From assembly GCA_025266875.1 (NCBI GenBank), contig JALLLT010000029.1, positions 124,001 to 188,000 on the forward strand: DNA of 64,000 nucleotides, given 5' to 3'. Below the pieces are notes generated by a model, which worked only from the letters and a program-made list of their open reading frames with translations, had not been told where the DNA came from and searched no databases. A program made the translations under genes and the position numbers. Source of the DNA: Fennellomyces sp. T-0311 (lineage: Eukaryota; Mucoromycota; Mucoromycetes; Mucorales; Lichtheimiaceae). Below, one piece after another: positions 46,018 through 58,000 of this stretch. The first letter of the stretch is position 1, and the number at the start of each line of letters is the position of its first letter.

Positions 46018-49000
46018 TCAGAAAACTATATGTGCCGCGACAATGCGCTGGAGTTCCTGCTATAAAGAGCTGTCAATAGCGAGCTTCGGTTGTGGAAGAA
46101 GGTTACTTACCTCATCAATAAGCTTTTCATTCTGGGAAGGGGGAGCAGCTGGATGCCGTACTTGTTGCTGTCGCGAGGATGACAATTTACTGCTCGTACT
46201 ATTGGATCGTTCCTTTGGTGGTGTAGCCTCTTCGTTCTTGGTGCTGTTTGTTGACGAAGCCTTGTCTTCTTCATCTTCAGACGCTGCTTGCTGTTCAACG
46301 GTTGGCAAAGGTTGCTGCTGCTGCGGTTGAAGCTCTTCCACCAAACTGACTTGGGACTTTTTGCGGACGGCAAATGAACCATCGGGCCGATTCCAAGGAT
46401 GGAACTCGTAGCCGCCTTCATCGTCCCATTTGGAACTTTCTCTGCTTTGCAGGAAATCCACGCCGCGCGTTACCAATAAGTACAAATCATCCATGTCTGG
46501 AGCCGGTTCTGTTGGATGAGGGGCAGCAGCAGGGGGTGTGGCGGGGTTCTCGTCCTCTTTGTCATTCGTCGCTGTATTATTGTTTTGGTTATTGCTGCTA
46601 GTACATGATGTGGATGCAAGGGAAGTGGTGGTATTACTGGAGGTGGTTAATGTTGAGGAAGGGGATGAGCTGATTTCTGGCTGCTGTAATTGTGGTTGAG
46701 GTTCATTTGATGGTGGCTCGCATTCGGTTTTGCTGGCCCGTTTTTCACCAGGTTGGTCCGATTTCTGACTATCCATCCACATGGTGTACTGTGCTTGGAT
46801 ATCCGAGAGCGGCTCTCCTTTCGGTGGAGGTTTCGGTGGTTTGTCTTCCTCTTCTTCATCACTTGACGAGTCATCCGAATCATCGCTAAGATCAACCGTT
46901 TCCTTGCCAACTTCCACATCGTCGTCGTCGTCATCATCCGAGGAAAGGGAGGATAAGGATGAAACATGGCTTTCAGTTGCAACCGCAGGGTCAATCATAC
47001 TGGTCGCACTGGCTGACGCTGCTGCTGCCACGGGTGATAAATGAGGCCGATCCTTGATTGGGGTCGCCGGTGGATGATCCTCTCGTCTTGGTGATAAAGC
47101 CTTGCTTGATATGGCATTCTTTCCAGGTGTAGGAGTCAAGGGTGTTGGGGGCGCAGAGACAATGCTGACTTGGGATGCTGTGGTTTCCAGGAACGGTGAA
47201 GACGGCGTAGGCTTGACGCTGAGCGACGAGCCATTCTGTTGCATCATCATCAAACTACTGCTGCTAGGCGACTCGAGCGGCGGTGGCGGTGACTTTTTGG
47301 ACTTGGAGCCCCAGCCAACAAGTCTTTTCAGTTGCTGTTTGAACGAGCTCTCCTTTTTGGCATTATTGGTTGAAGTAGTCGAACGTTGCATTTGTTGGGC
47401 TGCGACAGTAGCGGCGTCGCCAGGTTGCAAAGAGGCAGAGCGGGCAATGGAAGAAGAAGAAGAAGAAGAAGGAGCAGCAAGGCCGTCCCAACTGGAAGAA
47501 TGGTCCATAGCGGTGGGAGGACAGTCAGAGTAGACAGAACTAGTTCCGGACATGACAGAGGTCCGTCGAAAGCCAGAAATAGGCGGAGGAGTCAGCGTGG
47601 CTCCTTGCTGACAGGGTGGTGTCAGGGATGATTTCCGTTGCTGTTCCTGACTGCTGCTCGTGGCCAGACTACTCGGAAGTGATGGTCGGCGATCATCCAC
47701 TGGGGTCATTGGTCCTTTCATAAAGGAAGGACGACGATCCTCTGTTGATCTGGGCGAATCCATGAGAATATCGAGAATACTGGGCCGCCTTTCTTCAGGC
47801 ATCATCATATCGCTGTCATGGTTAAACTTGTTGCCTCCCACGGGTGACAGCAAAGGAGGTGGGTATTCCTGTTGCGGCTGCGACTCATCCGCTCTGCGCA
47901 AGATAAACAAGAGGTCGCTTGTTACTGGACCGTGAGCTTGCTGCTTATGGAGGGCAGAGGCCATGTGGTCGCGTGGGTCCAAACGGTTCTCGATACCGTT
48001 GGCACGGACGGACATGCGGTACTTGGTCAGACAGCGATCGGTCGGGCCCATCATAGCTTGCTGGGAAAAGTAACCGTCAGCCTCGGCATCCGGCACATGA
48101 AACTTTTCCAAGGCCATGGTGATCACTGATCCGATTTGTTGCTCCTGTTTGACAGCCATGATCTTGTCAATACGATCGATCTCTTGCCGCGATGATATCA
48201 ATTTCTTCTTCTTGCCAGAGGAGGATGCAGGTGTGGGGTTGGTTGTGAACGCAGGCGCATTGGTGCTGGCCGGTGGCATACCTGTACTGCTGCTCTCGTC
48301 TGGATACAGCGATACCTTGATATAAAAGATGCCCTCCCGTTCATGCGCGCGCTTGATTCGACGATGGAGATAGAAGCGGATGACAGAATCTTCATCATAG
48401 GATGTCTGCTCATAGTTGCTGAAGCTGCTGGATCTAGGTCGACGTGAGCGCCCCTCGTTTTTAGCAGGTAACGAGGAGGGAGCAGCAGCAGAATTGACTC
48501 CTATTCCTGGTTGTTGCTGTTGTGGCGAGGTCCGACGGATATGTGATACAGAGGGCATAGGCGTAGTCAACGGAGCGGTCAACGTCTTGAAAATAGAAAG
48601 CGGTTTGTCCTGTGGTGCCAGCACATAGTCATCTGGATGTGTGTGTTTTTTCAGTTACAAAATGATTCCCTTTTGACTTGCTTTGACCAAGTTCTACTTA
48701 CCACCATCTAAACCTTGCACTGCAATGTAATATTCGATGGTACCTTCGGCGTACTCGGGTCGACTATACAAATCAAAGCGAGTAGCGGCTTCTCTGACCA
48801 ACACATCGGCGGTGGTCGAAAGGCTAATGGAAAACGTGTGGAAAAGGGGCGCCTGGCCAATATTGCCTGCAAACACTCGGAGTTCTTCCGCGGCTTCCGC
48901 CTGTTCTGGCACTGCCAGCAGGTCGGCATTGTATTGTTGGTGATGTACTTGGGGTTGCTCCTCTATAATATCCTGATGCGCGTCTTCAAACGCATCGTCG

Positions 49001-49709
49001 TCGTCGTCGTCATCATCTTCGTCGTCGTTGGCATGGTCCTCCTCTGCGCCACTCTCGTCGGGCTCTTCTTCGGATTCGACTTCGTAGTGGATGACTCGCG
49101 TAGCACCGGCGCCTGTCGCTATGGTGACATTCTTTCGTGACTTTTTCTCCAGTTGCACAAACTCGTTGGCATCGGATGGCGACGTGATCTCAACATTTCG
49201 GTGTTTGTTTAATCGAGCCAGGCGTTCATATGGCGTCTATTACCATTTTGGATGTCAGCCCTGAAAACTTCATAAAAAAACCCTGTTCCTTGTTCTTTTG
49301 ATATATACATAGACCATGTTACCTCGATATTTTCAGCCGGAATGTAACCGACTTCACGAGTTTTCAGTACCTCAACCAGCCACCAATAAATGTTAGTGTC
49401 CTCCATTAGAATCAATGCATCGCCCTTGACGACGGAAGCTTGACCCTCCACCGTCGCCACAAATGTATGCAGTGCATAGACCAAGTCAAAGTTGATGTTT
49501 TCGTCAGGTATGCTGGGCGAAGAGGACATGGACGAGGCGTCTTCGATTATCATTTCGTCCTCGTCCTCCTCCTCTTCTTCTTCGATTTCTCGCTCGGGTG
49601 AAGGTCGTCGTCTGTCGTGGTTGTCATCCAGATGGATTTCGCGATATCCGTCGTCTTCCCATCGATTGTGATGTTGCCAGTGCGTTCCACCGCGTACGGC
49701 AGATGTCAT
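46018..49709 (-). CDS. Bud14/Tea4-like SH3 polarity scaffold
   Basis: Four minus-strand exons: 49709-49323, 49236-48702, 48632-46111 and 46059-46018 (1161 residues). After an acidic start an SH3 domain lies at about residues 76-128 (YALHTFVATVEGQ, YWWLVEV, VGYIPAENIE). It is followed directly by TPYERLARLNKHRNVEIT, a signature of fungal Bud14/Tea4-type proteins that bring PP1 phosphatase and formins to cell tips. A very acidic Asp/Glu run comes next, then a Ras-association-like region (DEDSVIRFYLHRRIKRAHERE, SLYPDE) and about 600 disordered Ser/Pro/Gln-rich residues. A conserved WDDEGGYEFHPWNRPDG sits near the C-terminus. The last exon adds 13 residues (QELQRIVAAHIVF) after a clear GTAAGT donor. 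Confidence 0.8.
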
Positions 49710-50774
49710 TGAGGAAGTGAAAAAAAGAGTAAGGAAAAAAAAAAGAGAGAAAAGGGGAGGGGAGGGAAAAAAAGTTACCGGTTTAACATACATTTCAGCA
49801 TACAGCGTTCCCCTTTTGTGCTTGTTGAAGGGGGCAAAAGTTGAGGGAGACAAGCTATTAAGCAAGTATCTATATCGCATACACTTGCAATGCGGAGTAT
49901 CTCACTCACCACTCGGCATACTACTCCCCCTTCTCCCCTCTCAATCCCCTTGTTTTTTCATGAGGTGCAGAAGACAAACCACGCATGCTTTCGTTTTCTT
50001 TGTCAATATATTAATTTCTGGTTGCCAAAGCGTTATACTCTCTTTTTCTTAACACGTCGTCAATGTCATGCTCGCGATGCAGCTGATGCATAAATAATAA
50101 TACCATCACTCGTTTTCCTTTCTCCTCGTCGGGTCGTAAATGCAGGAGAAGTCATCTCTTTCGTACGTGTCTACGTGTACTGTTGCCATATCTACTGTTT
50201 GATGCACTTCTTGATAGCATGGCTTTTTAGTCCTGTTCCCATATATTATAGAGTCCCTTTTGTCATAATTTACGCTAAACTTTACGTGACAATCCCTTTT
50301 TCAGGTACGTGACACCAATCCGCTAAGCAATGAAAACTTATGAAGCACTAGAGCCATCGTCGCAGGACGTATCATGGTTGATCACAAGCGCATAGGGTCC
50401 TGTCTGTAACATAAGGTCGCTTTTTTTTTCGGGCAGGCTGAGTTGTCATCACCAATTATTGTCAAGGAGGTTGCCATGACCGCAGATCTTTACAGCTTTA
50501 TATTAACTATTAACCTATGCATACAATAAATGCGTCTGCTATTATATTTACATCATAGACGCCGCTTGAACTTTTTCATTTATGCTATTTTTATATTACG
50601 TATCGAAGCGTCCCTGTAGCGGATGCGATGCCGTACCAACGTCAACCAGCGCTCTTATACACCGCACTTCTTATACATTCTAATCCCCTTAGCACATGGA
50701 GAATTGACACACGTGTCTAGCATAAGGATATAAATATATTTTGTATGATAACATGGGTTCGTCTGGTATATATT
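49710..50774. other. Spacer between two minus-strand genes
   Basis: About 1.06 kb holding the leader and promoter of the SH3 gene (C-rich and A-rich tracts near 49720-49780 and 49920-49950) and the 3' flank of the Csc1-like gene. No other gene or repeat seen. Confidence 0.4.
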
Positions 50775-53700
50775 TTAAACAGCTCCATAACTCCTGCTGC
50801 CAAGGCTGCTGGGCAGAACCACTCGGGACCGTCGTTCCGGATGATGATAGTACATGGCGCGTGCTGCTGTCTCATCTTCTTCCGACGAAGACGAATCCAC
50901 GCTGCTTGCTTCTTCTTCCCCCTCTTGCTGCGGAGGCAGCATACCTCGGGGTGATGACGAATAGAAGAGCGGTGTGCGCTCATTGACATTATCTACTTCA
51001 CCAATAGACAATATTGAAGGAACCAGATCGCGTGGAGATATAGGACTGCTGCATACACTACCATTTGACATAAACCTCACTGGTTTCGCACCCAAATCGT
51101 CCGAGTAATGACTAGATCGTCTGTACGCCTTTGCCGCTACAGGCAGCCAGAGTTGCGGCAGCGCACCCTGCAGTGCCGGATGACCGTACTTTTTCATCCC
51201 CGTGTTGAGAATGCCATCCACCAAAGTCATTGGTGGTTGTCGGAAATCCGTATGTACTGTTGGCGCAGCAATATAGTCATCTTGGTCAAGTACTGTCCGT
51301 CGTCGTCGCAATGTTGTCTTCATCGTCGGATCGCGCGCAAAAGAGAGTCGAGTGCTTCGTTCGGATGTCGATGGCTGTGGATCGTTGTTCGGAGGATCAA
51401 CTACAGTGGTTTCAGCAATACCAAGTCGCTGGGTGAGTAATTGAAGCGGTAATACATGCGTACTGCGCAAGTACGCGGCATCCATCGTCATTTTGAATAG
51501 AAATGTCAAAATGACTAGCGGTACGCATAAAGCGGCGAGAGGGAAAGCCTTTCGAAGCAAAAACAGCCCAATCGACATGAGCTCAAACAGCAATAGCCCA
51601 ATAATGATGCGCGAAAAGATACGTGGCCACATGCGTCCCGCAACTTCATAGGGATGGAAAAACACTACAGTACCTTATGTTGAATAACTCATCTGTTGTC
51701 TTGCATTTAATCCTTACCGTAGAGGAGTTGGTACTTGAACACAACGTAGGCGAAGCAGTAGTAGAGAGTGCCAAAGATGAGAATAATCGGCGCACTCGTC
51801 GAATATACCAGCAGTACGATAAACATAAATACAGGTGCCGGGTAGCCCCAACCATAATTGAATATGCGAGGGGCAGACACCTCGGCATAATCGCGTGGCG
51901 TTGTGCACAGCGCACGCCAGAATAGCTGGAGAATCACTGGGCCTACTTGCAACATATTCAACGGCAGTCTAGCATACCAGTCAATATCACCTCGTAAGCT
52001 GCATCCTAACGAAGGAAAAAAGCACTTACAGCATAAAGCATTGCAACACGGTATAGTTAACAAAGAACGGAGCAACCTAATTTCATTACAATCAGTACAC
52101 CAGTAGATCATACCATAAATATGACGTGCCTGACCCAAACTTGTTGCAAGTATGTTGGCAATTTGTTTGGGATCTTCGATCATGTCGGTCAACGTTTTGA
52201 AGAGGGTGCTAGTGACTGTAAACACGAGCAACAAGTTGAACAGCAAAAAGAAGAAATGTCTAGAACATCGTACAGTAAGTTAACTTGCTGTCAACAAGAC
52301 CACACTTCACTGACTTGCTAAAACTAGACTCTTCTGCCTCGCTTCTCGATTGGAATCCTTCGATGACACTCAATACTATATACAAAAACGGTTAACCTAA
52401 TTTTTGCAGATCATATGGCTTTCTCACTGTTCACAATGACGGGTAGAATGGCCATGAACACCACGACAGCCAGAGTAGGCAAAAAGCCCACAACGATTTG
52501 GTGAAGTATTTTGCTTTTCGAAGCCAAGTCGAGGAGCCAAGGGAAATAGTTTTGCAATGAGCGCTCACTGGTCAGTGCCGAAAAGTAGGAGATGGGAAAC
52601 ACCCAGAAAAACACAAGAAAGATGAGAATGCAAAAGATAACTGCCTTTCGAATCGTTCGCTCACGACCGTGCATTGCGATATTCTCCCACAAAACGTTTC
52701 GTGGTTCGGCAGCCAATTCGGCGTGCAGACGAAACGGTGTCGAGTCAATAAGTACTTGCGAAGCAATGCACTAGAAATTCCGTTTAGCAATCCATACCAT
52801 AACACCAAAAACCTTATCAAAACGTACTGCACTGACGCTGTGTTCAAATGTAACAAAACCAACACTTGTGGGCACAAATTTGCCGTATTTCCGTGCCTTT
52901 TGCACGATCGCATCGACTTCGTTGAATTTAGCCGTGTAGTAATCGATAGCATCGATGGGTTTGCCGATAAGCCCCATAAATCCAGGACGCACGAGGGGGC
53001 GTTTACGCTTTTTACTGCTATTGACGTGGTTAGCATAGGATGGTAGCGTCGTATTGGAGCTTCCATTGCTATGGGTGCCCTCGTCTTGTCCGGAGTTTGT
53101 TGCCCAGTCAATCGCTTGCAGAGACTGGTCGCGTTCGGCCTCACCTAGCAGCCGGTCTGGGTCGTAAGAAGGATCTACACACGGATTTCCCCAATATTTT
53201 GTGTACGCATTTTCCAATAGCCGAAGATACATTGCCCGTTCTTTGATGTAATCCATGAGTCGGTCGACATGTCGAATAACGTGAACGGATTCCACCACGC
53301 CGATGCCCAATCGTTCGAAATATTCAGCGAGTTTGCGGTCTGAGCGGAGATGCTGTGGGATGCCGGTGACTAACACTGTGCGTGAAGGAAGTGTTTTCGC
53401 AACACGAAGCAAGAACTCGCGTCGAAGACGGACATAGTCGCGATAGTTGAGAAAGGTAAAGTAAAAGGTTGCAAAGCAGAAAAAGTATGTAAAGAAGAGA
53501 TAAACCCAGAGGTAAGACGGAGAGTAGTACGATAGCTCTTGCCCATCTTCTTCTGGCTTTTCCGGATCAGTGGAGTTTCCCAGCAAATCACCTCCCATTC
53601 GACTGACAGGCAAAAGGACGACCGTTCCAAAAAAGCCGCACAGACCAAATAATTTCACGCCCATCAAAAGGAACTGAAGCATCTGCGCAAACTTTTAGCC

Positions 53701-54235
53701 CTGTTGGTTCCCATCACACATTCCCTTGAACCTTACCACGACTGCATCCAGCCCAACCTTCTCCAGGACAACGGAGTGCGGAGTTTTGATGACGGGCCAT
53801 ATCCATCCCAAGAACGAAGTCGGCAGCTTGGTGGGTGCATGTCTTTTTAACGAGTTAGCGACGTCGTTACTATTTTTTTAGTTACCAAGACATTACTTTT
53901 TCATGCGTAACCGTGGGGAATACATTGCTATCCATCTACAAGCAGTGTGATAAAGTTCAGCAAAAAAATAGTTTAACACCGCGACTCGTGTGTATCGTTT
54001 ACCGTGTGCGTAGGAAGCAAAAAGTAATAAAACATAGAAGACCGACTGAGCCACAAAGAACCAGCTGGGCAGGGAGACCTGTTACCGATTTTGAATTGTA
54101 TAAAGGAGTACCCGGTAACGGATTGTCATTGCACGCAAAGATGCCAGGACAAAGGTCGAAGGGAAACTTGGAGATCCCGATGCTGCTGCTGGAATTTTGT
54201 AGACTGGACAAGTCTATCAAGTTTGAAAAGTCCAT
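50775..54235 (-). CDS. Csc1/OSCA-type calcium-permeable stress-gated channel
   Basis: Ten minus-strand exons: 54235-54003, 53935-53897, 53842-53737, 53682-52828, 52770-52428, 52375-52315, 52259-52130, 52076-52030, 51968-51718 and 51664-50775 (984 residues). The order is a first helix (VTGLPAQLVLCGSVGLLCF), a linker with MYSPRLRMK and GLDAV, two more helices, a cytosolic domain (RTVLVTGIPQHLRSDRKLAEYFE), then the conserved PRNVLWENIAMHGRERTIRK entry to the channel core and seven further helices. Family members are osmosensitive cation channels or lipid scramblases of the plasma membrane. The C-terminal 230 residues are a polar Ser/Arg-rich tail. Intron 7 (52129-52077) has a GC donor (TCAG/GCACGT); no in-frame GT option fits. 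Confidence 0.88.
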
Positions 54236-55879
54236 GTAACAATGGCGGAAGAGGAAGGACAACCCTCGCTTCAGAAGTTCTCGGCATTTCGTGACCGGCC
54301 CGCTCGATCCGACTTGCAGGATTAGGCGTTTCCGGTTTTGGTTTACCCCTTGCTATTGGTCAAGCCCCCCACTCACTCCACGATCCAAAGTGTTCAAGAG
54401 GTAGTCGAAGGATCTCGGCTGGTGTCACGAATCGTCATGTCAACTGAGCAGCTAACCCCGCGATAGCACATTGCTAAGCAATTAGTTAAGGGCATACCGA
54501 CCTATATATCAATGATTGTTACAAATCATTGCACTGGCAAAAAGGCAACATACACAAACACAAATGCAACACATCCCTCCCATTTTGATCTCTTTGTCCT
54601 ATCAAAGCGCTATCGCTGTGTATGTTATGTACACTTTTCTGGGATGTAGTTTCGGCGTACACCGAATGGGTGACATGCAGCACCCAGTCGGCGCCTTTGA
54701 AACTTGGTTTGGTATCACCGGAAGAAGTAAATCGCCGTTTGATGTGAACATGGAACAATCTCGGGTGTCTGTCCGTTCCCTGACCTAATCATAGTGCATA
54801 CAGTGCGGTCTGTGCTTCCTCGTCGATATCAATGCGCTATTGCGAGAATACATGGGTGCAATGGATGCGAAAACCTCTATAAAGTCAAATGAAGGAAACT
54901 ACCAAGCGTGACATTCCCATTTGCATAAAGAAAAAGTTGACTCCGTTGGTGAATCATGGGGTTCAATTTCCACTATATATCGGCTGTTGTATTTACTCAG
55001 ATGATAGTGGTAATCGAATCCTACCGAATGATAAATAACAATAACTACCTTCAAAATCATATAATGCGTGGTAGCGAAGGGTACACAAGTAGGGGATACC
55101 AATTATTCCATGGAACCAGCAATGGGCTCTGACCACGCCATTGATTTATCGCAATGTCTTGGCGATCCGTTTTGGAGATGGCATGCATATTTGTTTTGAT
55201 GGTGCTGTGTCTAATTCTTGGCTAGCGCAAAGAACTTTCACAGTGACGAGGGACGACTCGATAGCACTACAGATGTCTTCGTATACTAATAAAGAGTATG
55301 CGATGATGCTCATAGCCCGTATAAATAGATTCCCATAAAGAGCCCTGCTTTAATCTTAGATATTACTTTTTTTCTTTTCGTCTTCCGTACATTGAATAAG
55401 ACCAAGGCATTAGAAAGAGCTTCTAAGGGTCCAGAAACATTCCCTAATCAGTCATTGCAAATTGGTGTCGCCCACCATTGTCGCACAAAGTCTTTACATT
55501 GGCCATTCACGCAATCGCATCGCCAATGGGCACCTTTGCAAAGAGGCACAGTGCGGTGCGGGAAATGAGCCTAGCTGTCATCAATTGCCAACAAAAGCGT
55601 GCACACAAAATGAGAGGCACAGCCTCAGTCCGGCTTAGCAATATTGGCGGTATTACAAGCAAAAATGCCTAGGTAGCACAAATCCAAAGATCAAGAGAGT
55701 AAAAAAAAAAACGGAGAGAAATACATTACAAGGGAAGCCGAGTTTCTTGGTACAGCGTAGGATATAATTATATAAAAAAAAAATAGAAGCAGGAGGCGAG
55801 TAGCATTGTCGTGGGCATGAGAGAGCGGGATTTTTAGCGTAGAGGGTGGGCATGGTGTGTAATGGCGAATAATAAGTAT
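54236..55879. other. Gene-poor spacer
   Basis: 1.6 kb between the start of the Csc1-like gene and the stop of the coiled-coil gene, so it holds one promoter and one terminator. AT-rich with A-runs near 55700 and 55780. No gene or RNA feature could be supported. Confidence 0.4.
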
Positions 55880-57476
55880 CTAAGTGATGACAACCTTGCC
55901 CTTTTCAAGGAAGCCATGTTCTCCGTCACCTCCTACAAATGGAGGGCAGATGCAGAACCGTACAACGCCCGAAGTCTTGCCCTTGACCTCCGTCATGGTC
56001 TCTTCATCGAACATCTCTTCACCTTCCTTGGTATCCAGCGTCGATATGTCGACCTCTTGACCACGCATGGCGATTGCCAGCTTCATTGCCTTGTCCACGA
56101 TATCTGTCACTTTGGCGTAGTAACGCTTCTCCTCATCCACGTTCGCATCGTTCTCGCGCAAGAAGGGCTCGTATACGTCGGCCAAGTCGTTGTAGATCAG
56201 ATCAATGATCTTTTTCTTCTCAGCCTGGGCCGCCTTATACAGTTCAGTGTCCTTCCCACTCTTGGCGACGATCGAAGCGAGCTGCTGTCGAAGACGCACG
56301 GTGAACTCAGATTCGTGGGCAATGAGCCATTTTGAGACCGAGTCGTACGCATCATTAATGCTGAGGCCTGGGTACAGTGGCGATCGGAAGATCTGCTGCA
56401 CCAAATGTTCGTGCACCAGCTTTTCCGCAAGCAAGTTGATATGCGATGGCTCTAGATCTTTGACATTGAGTTTGGGCCATTTGTGCGCAAACTTGTCTGT
56501 CGCGGTCTCCTTGTCTGCCTTTTTGTTTAGCGTCATGATCAAGCGCGCGATCGAGTATTTCAGTAGTTTGAACGAGTCGCGGATGGTCGAAAGATCGTCA
56601 TCAGTGGCCCGGATAGCGCGCGTATGGTCAAAGAACTTGTGCTCTATCTGCGCATACTCTTGCTCTTGTGTCTGCACCTGACGCTTGGCTTCTTCGAGCT
56701 GGAACGCAAGGCTTTGCTTCCGCTCAGCCTCCGCCATCACCTCTTGTTGCATCCGCGCAATGGCTTGGTTCACCTGCTCTAACTCGCGCATGAGCTCCTG
56801 TGCTTCGGGCGACAACGGCTCATCGCTGTGGTTGAGGTTGTTCAATGTGGACTCATCGACGGTCGTGTCGGTAGTACGAACATCATCTGTTGTGGCTGCC
56901 ATGTCGAGTGCGGACGAAGATCGAGTTTCTAATAAAGTATCGTCTAAACGGACTAAAAGAAAGGAGGGCTGATGAGTTGACCGAGAAAAAAAAAGAAAAA
57001 GAAAAAAGGGCCCCTTTTCCTGTCGCTTTGTCCCTTTCCCTTTGCCCTAAACTCCCAAAAAACACCGTTCCCCTGTCGCACGAACAATATAACTTACCAT
57101 TACTGTTCTCTACAAGTCCTCCACTTCGCTCGCCATAGTACGACGTTGCCTGCGACGCCGGGCGGTCCAGCGGCTCCTCCTGGAACGATGCCGGAATGGA
57201 TGCCCGATCCCAGCCGCGTTGCGAGCTTCCTGAAGAGAATGAACGAGGTTCCTCGCGTGGTCCCGTCAATTTGTGGCCATTGTCCTCTTTATTATGCTTC
57301 TTGCCAAACAGCCCGCGCATCTTGTTGCCTGCTTGGCCTAAATTACTCTTCACCGTCTTTGTTCGATTGACTGTCCTTGCTGGCGCGGGCTGAGGCTGCT
57401 GTTGCATTTGCTGATGGCCGTCCTTAAAATTGCTTTCATGCGGAGGTGGGTGAGGTGGAAGGCTGTTGTCTGTCAT
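55880..57476 (-). CDS. Unrecognised fungal coiled-coil protein
   Basis: Two minus-strand exons, 57476-57098 and 56952-55880 (483 residues). The first 125 residues are Pro/Gln-rich and basic, with a KMRGLFGKKH patch that could bind membranes or nucleic acid. After the splice come about 20 linker residues, then a heptad-rich coiled coil near residues 160-235 (QELMRELEQVNQAIARMQQE onward). A folded helical domain follows, with IRDSFKLLKYSIARLIMTL and FRSPLYPGLSINDAYDSV, and the C-terminus carries VRFCICPPFVGGDGEHG. The strong helical core and this Cys-Pro end look conserved, but I cannot name the family. Three in-frame acceptors (before 56952, 56943 and 56928) could begin exon 2; the first has the best pyrimidine tract. 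Confidence 0.75.
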
Positions 57477-58000
57477 GCTGCATGTAATAACAATAAAGAA
57501 AAAAAAACAAGTAGCTCGAGACACAGTTCAAAGAGGGTTAAGTCTTCCAGCCCAAAAATAACTCGGTGGTGCCAGCCAATCGTATTCCCGTCCTTAAAAG
57601 ATCTGCGCTCTGCGCTGGAAATAATGTGTGCCTGGATCATCTTAACGTTCCACACTGAACGGTATTGTATTTTTTCCGCTTATACTCGTTTGCATTCCGT
57701 GGAACACCCATTGTGATAAACATTGTGCTTCATCATTGTTCTTTTACGACCTGTTTGTTGATTGCCCGCTATGCACTGTGCGGGGAAATAATCTATTGCC
57801 ACGCAACAAATGCCCGTGCTCACTGCGGGGGTTGTCATGGTGATTACGACAACAAATGATATCATTCATGTTGAATCCAGTTGTTACTTAACGTCATGTT
57901 GATGATTCATGAAATCGCCTCGTCGGATATACACTATAAAAATGTGTTCCACCAAGGACATTTCGTCCTTTTTTTCATTGTTCATTCCTTATACTCCCAA
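57477..58000. promoter_or_regulatory. Divergent upstream region with catalase TATA box
   Basis: 524 bp between divergent start codons. A tataaa at 57935-57940 lies 61 bp before the catalase ATG and is the likely core promoter element. No repeat or exon. Confidence 0.5.

Noticed and set aside
46647..47533. Long antisense and shifted frames inside the SH3-protein gene
   Set aside because: They are shadows of a long repetitive exon and contain only low-complexity Ser, Pro or Gly runs.
54516..54788. 90-residue open frame between the Csc1-like and coiled-coil genes
   Set aside because: No domain, no splice partners and no start context; the length is within chance expectation.
55005..55030. Possible tRNA B-box (taatcgaatcctacc)
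   Set aside because: No matching A-box or cloverleaf could be folded around it.
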